A stretch of 64,000 nt of DNA from Nostoc sp. UHCC 0926 (GTDB lineage Bacteria > Cyanobacteriota > Cyanobacteriia > Cyanobacteriales > Nostocaceae). The DNA lies in assembly GCF_028623165.1 (NCBI RefSeq), contig NZ_CP117768.1:806001-870000 (forward strand), in the 5' to 3' direction. The stretch's first letter is position 1. Every line of letters begins with the position of its first letter. Shown here in pieces: positions 19,101 to 27,361 of the stretch. The notes beneath the pieces were generated by a model. That model made no database searches. It had not been told where the DNA came from and saw only the letters and a list, made by a program, of their open reading frames with translations. A program made the position numbers and the translations under genes.

Positions 19101-19767
19101 AAAATATATTTATGGTTGTAGTAGTTTAGCCAATGGTAATCTTATCTTAGTGATTGATGCTTCATTGCTGGTAAAATCTAGTGACCAACAAACAACACTT
19201 GATATCAGAGCGCTACCAATAGCTTCTTCGTCAAATAAAAAAGCCTTGCCGATATCAGGACATACTTTTTCATCTACACCATTACTTGCTGCATCTACTT
19301 CCACAACAAGTATAGAAACTCAACCCAGCTATTCTCAAGAGCCAGATAATAAATCACCAAAAGTTGTTTTAGTAGTAGATGACGCAATTAGTCTCCGGCA
19401 GACTCTCTCTCTGACTCTGCAAAAATCTGGCTATCAAGTAATACAAGCCCAAAATGGTGTAGAAGCTTTAGAAAAGTTACAGTTACATCCTGAAATTCAA
19501 GTTGTCGTCTCTGATTTAGAAATGCCACGAATGAATGGTTTTGAGTTGTTGAGCAATTTCCGTCAATACCCCAATTTAGCAAAAATACCTGTAGTGATTC
19601 TCACTTCTCGCAGCGCTGAAAAACATCGTCAGCTTGCCCAAGAATTGGGTGCAAAGGCTTACTTGACTAAGCCTTATTTAGAGCATGAGTTTCTCTCTAA
19701 AATTAAGAGTTTAATTAACAGTAATACAGATGATTTAACCCATTTATTTATGCTGGCAAATCATTGA
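16141..19767 (+). CDS. pixL: Hybrid CheA-type histidine kinase with C-terminal receiver (PixL/PtxE)
   Basis: This 1208-residue kinase has an N-terminal Hpt domain with phospho-acceptor His50 (RATHTIKGGAANVG). A long, poorly conserved linker includes a short hydrophobic stretch near 374-387 (YGIILIILFAVAKF). A P3/P4 core follows, with the N box LHLVRNAFDHGIEAP near 720, DDGQGL and GRGMGLDIVRTQM. Then come a CheW-like P5 domain (about 875-1040) and a receiver with VVDD near 1080 and phospho-acceptor Asp1125 (VVSDLEMP). This is the CheA form of pilus-based phototaxis systems. No cheB or cheR adjoins it, so methylation-based adaptation is either absent or encoded elsewhere. Whether the hydrophobic stretch really enters the membrane is uncertain. 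Confidence 0.92.
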   Translation: MITDKEIREQGYIYFLAEAPELVQIIEQELFSLSEGYSTAKIHNLMRATHTIKGGAANVGLEVIKMIAHFLEDVFKALYNPNLVIDAELKTLLLQAYECLSIALNTELIGSTVNDEELLHRASSVFAQLQEKLGDAFGAESHIPTSEELGFDIVQSVFEVGVEQRLNSIAEAVNNPPNNDDFIEFLHSQAEVFLGLAESLNLPGLGEISQTILSALQANPAQVQQIAEIALADLQQAQQLVLEGDRTSGGETSPALQKLTTVANNELSRELQNNSSASTFIISEEQFYQFLTTSDNNKNESVKPTTAKFYLKVIRYIFGWFNHQMEIPKSELSLTLLVPTLERKNILNYIENWLKKFLDFVKDKKDSKSLSIYRYGIILIILFAVAKFQYSVNKDDSYISVIKILQNRINTLAQQYKKYPPITSKEKNWLDSPKLQTLLVIKEISKSQSSQTTDNLLEAIWGEEASQNIAAEIVTIQTDNSSEKLDSLTVTEQVVIDVSETAIELMPDLATQINKEIEDKSQYLQTKNFRQPSFIRVDTERLQHLNYLAGELLIYQKQRSLQDEQVKEIIEQLIQQLTRHQTTLNELRDLPLQIQNITSQQTQSFAVNFDSLEMDVYTEFHMTLHEAIEETLQLQETTESLDLLVTQAAQISDKQENLTLNIIDSLVEARMSPLGNILNRFPHMVNKLGNVHAKLVELKLTGTEVLVDKAIAEKLYDPLLHLVRNAFDHGIEAPQIRRELGKPEQGLIEICAYHQGSQTVIEVRDDGQGLNLDRIRRKASEFYAIQTEEKTRTYASNLAEPELLDLIFSPGFSTANKVSEISGRGMGLDIVRTQMHALNGSISVQFLPNQGTIFILKIPFSMTTEKLMLVQAKGVVYALLLDSIEKILIPSDQQIKQIEGKKVLHWNTDNDETMVSLRQLSKLINYNGSFLNSATSYKTSNTSDASIAKNPVLLLRRNQGTFALEVDQIIGEQELVIRPLGNAIAPPKYIYGCSSLANGNLILVIDASLLVKSSDQQTTLDIRALPIASSSNKKALPISGHTFSSTPLLAASTSTTSIETQPSYSQEPDNKSPKVVLVVDDAISLRQTLSLTLQKSGYQVIQAQNGVEALEKLQLHPEIQVVVSDLEMPRMNGFELLSNFRQYPNLAKIPVVILTSRSAEKHRQLAQELGAKAYLTKPYLEHEFLSKIKSLINSNTDDLTHLFMLANH

Positions 19768-19789
19768 TATTTTTGAAAATGCTATCGCT

Positions 19790-20515
19790 TTAATTACTAG
19801 GTAGATTATTTGGATCTACACCTAAAGAACGTAAATACTGCGCTAATTGTTCAGCCCTTTGCCGTTCTTGTTCAGCCCGCGTTCGCTCCTGTTGTGCCTG
19901 TTCTGCGTCTGTCAAATAGCGGTTTCCTTGCTGATCATACCAACATAAAAACTCCTGTTGTATTCCGGCAATTACAGCTTGGTGTCGCCCAATACCTAAC
20001 CCCACCTCTGACATCAAATAGGGTTCACCTATTTGTAGTTGGTAGTTTCCATCTATCAACTTATACACTTCAAAAGGTTGATGTTGGTCGCGTCGCCAAA
20101 ACTCAGGGTTATAAATTACGTAGTATAATACACCGAGTTTTCGGTATATATCTAGCTTCTCGTCATATTCACCTCCTGGTGTGTGGGATACCATTTCTAA
20201 TGTGAATATTGGAACTATCCCATTTTCTTCCCAAACCGCGTAACTTTTGCGTGATTTGCCACCCTTTTTCCGTTCTACTCCCACACTTAAAAAAGCATCT
20301 GGCACTACAGGGACTCTAGGATTTACTCCTGTGGTGTGATATACTCCCATATCTACTCCGAAGTACCAATCCATGCGATTTGCCCAAATAGAGTTGAGTA
20401 AGAAGAGTAAAATGTTGGGCAAAAAGTTTTGGTCTTCGTTATCCACTGGCGTATCGTCTGAACAGGGAAGTTCATCAGTAGTTGGTAACGCATTTTTGAG
20501 ATCAGGTGAGAGCAT
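19790..20515 (-). CDS. Uma2 family (DUF820) putative endonuclease
   Basis: This 241-residue protein fits the large cyanobacterial Uma2/DUF820 family with a PD-(D/E)XK-like fold. It has VVPDAFLSVGVE near 70, then PIFTLEMVSHTPGGEYDEKLDIYRKLGVLYYVIYNP (the E-x-x-S...K core) near 105-140, and a C-terminal coiled stretch rich in EQERxRAEQ. Families of this type occur in dozens of copies per Nostoc genome, and their biological role is unknown. It converges on pixL, leaving only about 20 bases between the stops. Confidence 0.85.
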   Translation of the reverse strand: MLSPDLKNALPTTDELPCSDDTPVDNEDQNFLPNILLFLLNSIWANRMDWYFGVDMGVYHTTGVNPRVPVVPDAFLSVGVERKKGGKSRKSYAVWEENGIVPIFTLEMVSHTPGGEYDEKLDIYRKLGVLYYVIYNPEFWRRDQHQPFEVYKLIDGNYQLQIGEPYLMSEVGLGIGRHQAVIAGIQQEFLCWYDQQGNRYLTDAEQAQQERTRAEQERQRAEQLAQYLRSLGVDPNNLPSN

Positions 20516-20569
20516 AACCGTTGTCTCGCTGGCGTTTGATGCCTTTATTATAAGTGAGTGATGGAAAGT

Positions 20570-21463
20570 TTAGCGTTTAGGTGCAGGTTCGCCAAACTTA
20601 ATCAAAAGCGCGATCGCAATACTAACAAGCAAAATTAACGTCATACTCAAGGCTGAACCAAATCCCCAATTTTGCGTTGCTCCAAGAAACTGGTTATAGA
20701 CTAACCGCGCCGCCGTCATACTAGAAGCACCACCAAGTAATTCTGGATCGACAAAATCCCCCAAGCCTGTGATGAATACAAGCATAGAAGCGGCCGCAAT
20801 TCCAGGCAAAATTTGCGGTACGGTTACTTGGCAAAAAGTTTCCACCGGATTTGCACCTAAATCAGCCGCTGCTTCTAGCAACCGCTTGTCTAGCTTTTCG
20901 AGAGAAGCATATAAAATCAAAACCATATAGGGTAACAAGCTGTAACTCATGCCAATAAATACAGCTTGACTTTGGTTAAGTAATTCCAAAGTAGGCAAGC
21001 CGAAATTGCTGAGTAAACTGTTCAATAAACCAGTAGGACGAAGAATTGTAATCCAAGCATAGGAGCGAAGTAACGAGGAAGTCCACAAAGGTAATATAAA
21101 GCCTAATAGCAGCAAATTTCGCCAACGCTGTGGCACTATCTGAGCAATCCAATAGGCGACAGGGAAGCCCAAAATTAAACAAATTATTGTAGTACCAAAC
21201 GCAAAAAATAGCGATCGCCCAATTACTTGCACATAAAGCGGATCAAATATTCGGATATAGTTTTTGAATCCGTTGGGATTGACCAAATCTCCCGGCCGGA
21301 TGTCTGCAACCAAACTTAACTCGAAAATTATCAAAGTTGGCAGCACCAATAAAAGTAATAACCAAATCCCAGATGGTGCAAGTAATATCAAAGGTTGGAG
21401 CCAGTTTCCTCGCAGGCGATGCAATTCTTCTATTTTGGAAATCTGATTTTTTTTAAAATTCAT
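20570..21463 (-). CDS. potB: Spermidine/putrescine-type ABC transporter permease (PotB-like)
   Basis: This roughly 297-residue protein has six hydrophobic segments, from QPLILLAPSGIWLLLLLVLP near the start to the C-terminal SMTLILLVSIAIALLI. The EAA loop is EAAADLGANPVETFCQVTVP near 200, as in PotB. I chose the ATG at 21461-21463; a TTG one codon upstream is possible but less likely. It lies 81 bases downstream of the solute-binding protein gene, in the same direction, so the two probably form one transcript. PotC and PotA do not follow; the next gene is unrelated. Confidence 0.87.
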   Translation of the reverse strand: MNFKKNQISKIEELHRLRGNWLQPLILLAPSGIWLLLLLVLPTLIIFELSLVADIRPGDLVNPNGFKNYIRIFDPLYVQVIGRSLFFAFGTTIICLILGFPVAYWIAQIVPQRWRNLLLLGFILPLWTSSLLRSYAWITILRPTGLLNSLLSNFGLPTLELLNQSQAVFIGMSYSLLPYMVLILYASLEKLDKRLLEAAADLGANPVETFCQVTVPQILPGIAAASMLVFITGLGDFVDPELLGGASSMTAARLVYNQFLGATQNWGFGSALSMTLILLVSIAIALLIKFGEPAPKR

Positions 21464-21544
21464 CAATTATAACTCTGTCATTTTTAGATTTTAAATTTTG
21501 GATTTTGGATCGAATTAAAAATATCAAATCAATCCAAACTTTAT

Positions 21545-22630
21545 TTAGCTGCTAGTTAATTGAGTCCAATAGCGATCGTAAACTTCTTCAAATTCTCCTA
21601 CAGGAGTAACACGTTCACAATTTGCTAAAAACGACTCTGATGGAAATAAATTAGCATTGTTTTGGATTGTTTTTGGCAATTGCTCAAATCCAGCAATATT
21701 CGGCGTAGAAATACTCAGACGTTGACTGATTTTGGCCGCTAATTCTGGTTGCAGAATCATGTTAATCCAAGCATAGGCTCCAGCTAAATTGGGGGCTGTT
21801 TTGGGAATAACAATAGTGTCTGTCCATAATGAAGAACCGCTGCGAGGAATCACATATTTTAGTTTAGGATTTTCTTTAGAAATTTTCACCGCATCTGCTG
21901 AATAGCACATTGCCAATAGTAAATCTCCTGCTAGAATTTGATTTTGCCAAGCGTCAGTATCAAAACGTGCGATCGCAGGTTTTAGCACCTTCAACTTTTC
22001 ATAAGCTTGTTTGATTTGTTGTTCATTTTTTGAGTTGTAAGAATAACCTAGCATCCGTAACGTCGCACCCATAACTTCTCGAACATCATTGAGCAAGGTC
22101 ATCCGCTGATTAAGTTGCTTTTGGTTTTGCCAAAGGTAATCCCAGTCTTGTGGTGCATCTTTTATTTTTTCGGAATTGTAAAGAAAACCTGTTGTCCCCC
22201 AGTTAAAAGGGATACTATATCGGTTATTGGGGTCATAACTAGGATTCTGAAACCGGGGGAATAAATTCTCTAAACCGATTAAGCGATCGTGATCTATTTC
22301 TGTTAACAAACCTTTCTTTACCATCTTCTGCACCATATAATCAGATGGATAGATGATGCTGTAAGTTCCACCACCTCCAGCTTGCAACTTAGCCAGCATG
22401 ACATCATTGGAATCATACACATCCGCTAGCACTTTCATGCCAGTTTGGGTGCTAAAGGTTTTCAGTAATTGGTTGTCAGTATATTGCGTCCAGGTAAAGA
22501 TATAAAGTTGGTCACGTTGACCAGAAGTATTAGAATTAGCACGGACTTCACCCAGCCTCCAGCCACAACTAGCTAAAGATAAGCTAGAAAGCGCTGCCAC
22601 CCCTTTTAAAAATTGCCGTCTATTAGTCAT
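21545..22630 (-). CDS. potD: Periplasmic polyamine-binding lipoprotein (PotD-like)
   Basis: This 361-residue solute-binding protein opens with a combined twin-arginine and lipobox signal: NRRQFLKG at residues 3-10 and LASC with Cys22. It is therefore probably exported folded and lipid-anchored. The mature part starts LYIFTWTQYTDNQLLKTFST and contains GTYSIIYPSDYMVQKMVKKG and PFNWGTTGFLYNSEKI, typical of PotD/PotF. The substrate is inferred from the family (spermidine or putrescine) and is not proven. It is transcribed with the PotB-like gene and away from cruF. Confidence 0.88.
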   Translation of the reverse strand: MTNRRQFLKGVAALSSLSLASCGWRLGEVRANSNTSGQRDQLYIFTWTQYTDNQLLKTFSTQTGMKVLADVYDSNDVMLAKLQAGGGGTYSIIYPSDYMVQKMVKKGLLTEIDHDRLIGLENLFPRFQNPSYDPNNRYSIPFNWGTTGFLYNSEKIKDAPQDWDYLWQNQKQLNQRMTLLNDVREVMGATLRMLGYSYNSKNEQQIKQAYEKLKVLKPAIARFDTDAWQNQILAGDLLLAMCYSADAVKISKENPKLKYVIPRSGSSLWTDTIVIPKTAPNLAGAYAWINMILQPELAAKISQRLSISTPNIAGFEQLPKTIQNNANLFPSESFLANCERVTPVGEFEEVYDRYWTQLTSS

Positions 22631-23161
22631 TAAGTTAGAAGTTATTCATCGACAACTTCTAGATTACGGTATACCTCGTAGCCTCTGGCGTGATTTTCTG
22701 GGCTAAATGTATCATTCTTCACACTTACCAAACGCACCCTTCCCTTCTCCTATGGTCGCCCACTACGCGAATGTGCGCTCTGCGAACGGGTAAGATGTGG
22801 GGCTTCTGTCGGAGTTAGCTAAAGACTTTATTTTACTTTCGGACTTGGTTAATCTATGAAGGTTATCCTCCCTCAAGGAGATCCCTGCATGGAAGGAGTT
22901 TTTGATCATATGGATATCAGTGGGACAACAAACCAGAAGTTTTTGCAGAGAAAATTATGTAGATTTTGACTATATGGCTTAAACTAGTAGGTTGATCATC
23001 ATATTTCTTATAGCTTCAATCAATAGGCTGTTATGCTCTTCCCAAGAAAGCCAAACAAGTTTGTAGAGAATTGCGGCACAAAGTAGTTAAATATGTTGTT
23101 AAACATTTGTAAACTGTTAGCAGCAGAGTAGCCGCGTGTCACATCTTGTTAAGGAATTATT
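22631..23161. other. Divergent intergenic region between potD and cruF
   Basis: This 531-base gap holds promoters for two divergent genes. At 22745-22800 there is a fragment of a common dispersed repeat (CACTACGCGAATGTGCGCTC and flanks). A 37-codon frame (22856-22969) is present but is not convincing as a gene. Nothing else is recognised. Confidence 0.5.
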
Positions 23162-24070
23162 ATGAGACAACTTGTTATCGTTGAGCGCGTATGCCTGATT
23201 GGTCATATCGTGTCAAAAGCCTTTGGATTGGTAGGGATGCTACTGGTCGTACCTAATGCCGAAATAATTTTAAACTTATCGCAGGTTGGCGAAAGTGCCA
23301 TACAGTTAAGTATGGCTGGCGGTGGTGTAGTTGATATCATCTTGGGGACAATAGCTGTCTCTATTTATGCCTACCGGACATTGGGATTGGGAACTTGGCT
23401 AGCATTTATGCTACCGGCTATGTTTATCTCTTTAGGAAGTGAACTACTGGGAACCAGCACAGGTTTTCCATTTGGTGATTATAGCTACTTGAGTGGCTTG
23501 GGTTATAAGATTGGGGGGCTAGTTCCTTTCACAATTCCTTTATCTTGGTTCTATGTTGGGCTGTCGTCTTATTTAATTGCCAGAGCTGGTTTGAAAGTGG
23601 CTCAAAAACCCAGTTTGGGACGCCATATTGCTGCTATAGCCGTTGGTGCTTTACTCTTCACTTGCTGGGATTTTGCCCTTGAGCCAGCTATGAGTCAATC
23701 TTCTCTGCCCTTCTGGTATTGGGAACAACCAGGAGCTTTCTTTGGGACACCTTACCAGAACTATGCAGGTTGGTTTGGCACTAGCGCCCTGTTTATGAGT
23801 GTGGCAGGATTGTTGTGGAGAAATACATCGATTAAATTAGAGCGATCGCAACTCAATCTCCCCTTAGTCGTTTATTTAACTAACTTTGCCTTCGCCGCCG
23901 GACTAAGTTTGGCTGCTGGGTTCTCCATCCCTGTATTGCTCGGCTTATTCCTTGGTGTGGCTCCCGCCGTGGCGCTGTGGTTAAGGAGTTCAACCACACC
24001 CATTCCAGTTGCTGTTGAATCAGCAAGCAAGGAAGTATCAGTAGCAAAGGTTGAAGTTGCCTTGAAATAG
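23162..24070 (+). CDS. cruF: Carotenoid 1',2'-hydratase, CruF family
   Basis: This 302-residue integral membrane protein has about seven hydrophobic segments and the DUF422/CruF signatures: GSELLGTSTGFPFGDYSYLS near 100, TCWDFALEPAMSQSSLPFWYW near 170, then FFGTPYQNYAGWFGTSALFM. In cyanobacteria CruF adds water at the psi end of gamma-carotene, which leads to myxol-type carotenoids and their glycosides. The next gene on the same strand is CruG, the glycosyltransferase of the same pathway. Start ATG at 23162 follows TAAGGAATTATT, where AAGGA is a reasonable ribosome binding site. Confidence 0.92.
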   Translation: MRQLVIVERVCLIGHIVSKAFGLVGMLLVVPNAEIILNLSQVGESAIQLSMAGGGVVDIILGTIAVSIYAYRTLGLGTWLAFMLPAMFISLGSELLGTSTGFPFGDYSYLSGLGYKIGGLVPFTIPLSWFYVGLSSYLIARAGLKVAQKPSLGRHIAAIAVGALLFTCWDFALEPAMSQSSLPFWYWEQPGAFFGTPYQNYAGWFGTSALFMSVAGLLWRNTSIKLERSQLNLPLVVYLTNFAFAAGLSLAAGFSIPVLLGLFLGVAPAVALWLRSSTTPIPVAVESASKEVSVAKVEVALK

Positions 24071-24079
24071 CCTAGAGAT

Positions 24080-24292
24080 TGGGGAGTGGGGAGTCGGGAC
24101 AAAGGGAATAACCCATGCCCAATACTTCGGCTTCGCTCAGTACAAGTGCCCAATGACGCCACTTGCTCCACTTGGGGAGACCCCTACAGCCCTTCCCTAA
24201 CGGGACGGGACGCCTTACGGCGAACGGGCATCCTACGGCAGGCGCTAGCCTCTCCCTTTGGGAGAAGACCACAGCGGCTCCCCCATGCCCAT
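24080..24292. repeat. Dispersed mosaic repeat between cruF and cruG
   Basis: This segment matches, in reverse orientation and with rearrangements, the segment at about 49260-49515. Shared blocks are TACTTCGGCTTCGCTCAGTA, CAGCCCTTCCCTAACGGGAC, CCTTACGGCGAACGGGCATC and GCTAGCCTCTCCCTTTGGGA. Such GC-richer modules are common between Nostoc genes. Small frames inside it are artefacts of the repeat. Confidence 0.85.
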
Positions 24293-24317
24293 TTATTTTG
24301 TATAGTCGCAATTTTAA

Positions 24318-25556
24318 TTGTTAAGTATTTTGACAACAGTAGACAACGCTTTGATAGTAGAAAGCGCCATCTCCCTTTTGTTGCTACTTATCCAAGTACC
24401 AGCAACGGCGATTCTGTTTTCGCGCCTGCTAAAGGGGCCAAGACGCCTTCCCCCAATAGAACCGCAACAGCCAACGCCGGAGCTTTTGGGTAGGGTTAGC
24501 GTCGTTGTTCCCACCCTGAACGAGGCGCTTCGCATTAGCCCTCTGTTGGCTGGTTTAAGTCAACAAAGCTACGAAATTCGGGAAATTATTGTTGTAGACA
24601 GCAAGTCTGATGATGGCACCCCCGACTTGGTAAAAGCGACACAGCAGAAAGATCCACGCTTTCGCCTGATCACAGATGACCCCTTACCCTCTGGTTGGGT
24701 GGGGCGTCCTTGGGCGTTGCATAACGGTTTTCTATATAGCTCTGAGGCTAGTCAGTGGTTTCTGGGGCTGGATGCTGATATCCAACCGCATCCTGGTTTG
24801 GTTGCTGGTTTGGTGAAGACGGCCGAAGCACAAGGCTATGATCTGGTTTCCCTTTCACCCCAGTTTATCCTCAAATATCCAGGAGAGTGCTGGCTACAAC
24901 CGGCTTTGTTGATGACTTTGCTTTACCGATTTGACCCCGCTGGGATCAATACAGAGCAGCCAGAACGGGTGATGGCAAATGGGCAGTGTTTTTTGTGTCG
25001 CCGCTCGGTTTTGGCTGCTGTGGGTGGGTATAGCAGTGCGAGTGCTTCTTTTTGTGATGATGTCACTTTGGCACGAAAGATTGCTGCTCAAGGGTATAAA
25101 GTGGGCTTTTTAGATGGTGCAAAGGTGCTAAAGGTACGGATGTATGAAGGGGCGATGGAAACGTGGAAGGAATGGGGGCGGAGTCTCGATCTTAAAGATG
25201 CAACTTCTCGTTCGCAGTTGTGGGGAGATTTATGGCTACTCACATCTGTTCAGGGTCTACCCCTTTTAATTGTCCTCACTTTTTTGTTGATTTCTCCGCC
25301 ACTCGGATACTTGCTACAGACGCGATTAATCGCATCTCCCCCACTCCTCCTGGTGGGACTGAATTTATTCTTGGTGGTGATTCGCTTTGCTATGCTAATT
25401 GCGATCGCACCTTCTTACGATCGCAAAAGCGCCAAAGGCAGCTGGTTATTCTGGCTTTCCCCTTTGGCTGATCCATTAGCTGTGTTGCGAATCTTCTTAT
25501 CTGCGTTCCATACCCCGCGCGAGTGGCGAGGACGCAAATACAGTGCTGAATTATGA
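24318..25556 (+). CDS. cruG: Family 2 glycosyltransferase, CruG (carotenoid 2'-O-glycosyltransferase)
   Basis: This protein of about 412 residues has an N-terminal hydrophobic anchor. The GT-A nucleotide-sugar fold follows, with VVVPTLNEALRISPLL near 60, VVDSKSDDGTPDLV near 95 and the metal-binding LGLDADIQPHPG near 150. CDDVTLARKIAAQGYKVGFL lies near 240, and C-terminal membrane segments close the protein. It sits next to CruF, and the pair makes the 2'-O-glycoside of myxol (myxoxanthophyll). The start is not secure: no ATG is available, TTG at 24318 gives the longest frame, and another TTG lies four codons later. The upstream dispersed repeat may have displaced the original leader. Confidence 0.87.
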   Translation: MLSILTTVDNALIVESAISLLLLLIQVPATAILFSRLLKGPRRLPPIEPQQPTPELLGRVSVVVPTLNEALRISPLLAGLSQQSYEIREIIVVDSKSDDGTPDLVKATQQKDPRFRLITDDPLPSGWVGRPWALHNGFLYSSEASQWFLGLDADIQPHPGLVAGLVKTAEAQGYDLVSLSPQFILKYPGECWLQPALLMTLLYRFDPAGINTEQPERVMANGQCFLCRRSVLAAVGGYSSASASFCDDVTLARKIAAQGYKVGFLDGAKVLKVRMYEGAMETWKEWGRSLDLKDATSRSQLWGDLWLLTSVQGLPLLIVLTFLLISPPLGYLLQTRLIASPPLLLVGLNLFLVVIRFAMLIAIAPSYDRKSAKGSWLFWLSPLADPLAVLRIFLSAFHTPREWRGRKYSAEL

Positions 25557-25589
25557 GTTATGAATTATGAATTTTCAACTCCTAACTCC

Positions 25590-26498
25590 TCACTCCTCTT
25601 CACCTCCTACTTGATCCCCGCGTTCCAGTTCCCAAAGAATTTGATTTCCTTCACGACGTACCCGTGACACTATCCAGTTTCGCCAGCGCCATTGATCTCC
25701 CCGACTGGTAACAGCGCTGGCGTGGACATCCATCAAGTCTGCTAACTCAGAACTGGTGATTAAGTAGCCTTTTTCAGAGATTTCGTCAGCGATACGCAGA
25801 GTTTCGACCAAGCTGCGGAGTTGTGAAACCCTCATTTCTGGCGGTTTCTCTTCGGTTGCGGCCGCAATTGGCCCAGTTGATGGTTCCATAAGAGTTATTT
25901 CTGGTGCAGAAGTACTGACTTGTTGTCTACTTTGGTTAATTACTCTAGAGTTTTTCTCAGAATCAGCTACTTTTGCTACATTTAGTTCATTTGTAGAAGG
26001 TAAAGATTTATAAAAATTTGTCGGAGTTAATTGTTGTAGCGAAGGGATTTTGCCACTAGCATAGGTGCGAGCGATCACATCACAACGTTCGTTACCTATG
26101 TTACCAGAATGTCCCCTGACGTGTTGCCATTTTACCTGTTGAGTATTGAGTTGATCGAGAGTTTCCAAAAGGTCTTGGTTTTGGACGGGTTTACCATCTG
26201 ACTTTTTCCAGCCTTTATTTTTCCAGCCTTTCACCCACTTGGTAACGCAGTTAATCAGGTATTCGCTATCGGTATGAAGGGTGATAGCTTGGGCTTGTTG
26301 AGATGTTTGCAGGAATTGTAGGGCTGCGATCGCAGCTTGCATTTCCATTTTATTATTAGTGGTATGAGCAGATGCATCGCCCATTTCGTGGATTGAGCCA
26401 TCGCTGAAATAGACGACTACTCCCCAACCGCCAGGGCCAGGGTTCCCGGTGCAAGCACCATCGGTGTATATGCTTTGGATTGTGGGTTGGGTGGACAT
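25590..26498 (-). CDS. rnhA: Ribonuclease HI with a cyanobacterial C-terminal extension
   Basis: The first 150 residues are a complete RNase HI. Asp13 (YTDGACTGNPGPGG), Glu52 (NNKMEMQAAI), Asp77 (LHTDSEYLI), His130 (HVRGHSGNIGNERCD) and Asp140 supply the catalytic set. It removes RNA from RNA-DNA hybrids. The protein continues for another 150 residues: a polar linker (about 155-225), then a compact domain at about 228-295 containing ISEKGYLITSSELADLMDVH, WRWRNWIVSRVRREGNQILW and ELERG. The second part looks like a winged-helix-like DNA-binding unit, but this is inference. Standard bacterial RNase HI is about 155 residues, so the extension doubles it. Start ATG at 26496-26498. Confidence 0.93.
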   Translation of the reverse strand: MSTQPTIQSIYTDGACTGNPGPGGWGVVVYFSDGSIHEMGDASAHTTNNKMEMQAAIAALQFLQTSQQAQAITLHTDSEYLINCVTKWVKGWKNKGWKKSDGKPVQNQDLLETLDQLNTQQVKWQHVRGHSGNIGNERCDVIARTYASGKIPSLQQLTPTNFYKSLPSTNELNVAKVADSEKNSRVINQSRQQVSTSAPEITLMEPSTGPIAAATEEKPPEMRVSQLRSLVETLRIADEISEKGYLITSSELADLMDVHASAVTSRGDQWRWRNWIVSRVRREGNQILWELERGDQVGGEEE

Positions 26499-27361
26499 GG
26501 TTTAGGATATCGAACTGCAAAAAAGAGGCAGTGCGTTGCTTTGGTTCCCAAAGTTGTAGCGACTGCGGGTTTTTAGGGCGAAAAGGAGACGCAGAACCAG
26601 GTATTAAGAGGATTTGTCTAGGGCTGAGACGTTTAGACGACATTGCCTCGACTTGAAAATTGATTCATTCACATTCCCTAACTTCTGTTTTCAATTAACG
26701 ACCGCATTCTCAAATCTAATTTGTCATCCAGTCAAGCAGTTTTAGATTTTAGATTGCCGATAGCGTAGCGTAAAGCCTGCGGCATGGCAACTCTACGAGA
26801 GGCTCTTGCGTTCGCTTAGAGCGAGTCTGCGTACTTTTACGGGGATCTTGCTAGCAAGAGCGTCTCGTAAGAGAGCGTCTTTTGGATTGACCCGGGCCAT
26901 AAGGGTACGGGGCAAGCCGAATTTTAGATTTTGGATTTGTTCCGCCCACGCTTAGGCGAAGCATGAACCGAAATAATTTTTAATTCTTTAATCTAAAATC
27001 CAAAATCTAAAATCTAAAATTGGCATGGTCAATCTCCACCCTTCACACTTATTAATATTTGTCAAGTCTCAACCTCTGCTTTTTCAAAACCCTGATCATT
27101 AAAGTGTTTTATAATTGTTAATAAACTTCCCAGTAATGCATAGCTGATCAAAGAGCGGTTGATATTGGTTAAGGTGCGTCTCGTTTTTGTCCGGTCATTC
27201 ATCCCAGGCTGCCCGAAGTGACAGACGTGGGCTTGTGCCCAATTAAGCTAAGATATTCTGATTATATGAATGTATTTGGGTTGGATAGGCTTTCCGTAGA
27301 GTTAAAGTGGTGCTTTGAAGTTATTTATTAATATGTATATCCTGAATAGGGACTTTGAGTT
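26499..27361. other. Repeat-rich intergenic region between rnhA and the VWA pair
   Basis: This 863-base divergent gap contains a mosaic of dispersed repeat modules at about 26755-26890 (CGATAGCGTAGCGTAAAGCC, GAGGCTCTTGCGTTCGCTTA, the palindrome CTTGCTAGCAAG). It also holds an inverted pair of TCTAAAAT-rich tracts near 26922-26940 and 26995-27020. Closer to the VWA gene, a short hairpin with GCCC/GGGC ends lies around 27210-27230. No RNA family was recognised. A 48-codon frame just upstream of rnhA on the minus strand is not convincing. Confidence 0.55.

Noticed and set aside
22856-22969. 37-codon frame MKVILPQGDPCMEGVFDHMD...
   Set aside because: No ribosome binding site, no recognised family, and it lies in a divergent promoter region; could be tested by ribosome profiling.
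24072-24493. Several frames of 73-135 codons around the cruF-cruG gap
   Set aside because: They lie in the dispersed repeat or in antisense/other frames of cruG.
26499-26643. Minus-strand frame of about 48 codons just upstream of rnhA (MSSKRLSPRQILLIPGSASP...)
   Set aside because: It runs on into rnhA in another frame, has no known family features and no stop before the overlap; probably chance.
27180-27260. Structured-RNA-like segment (GCCC...GGGC hairpin) upstream of the VWA genes
   Set aside because: The hairpin is short, matches no RNA family I know and is not supported by any second feature.
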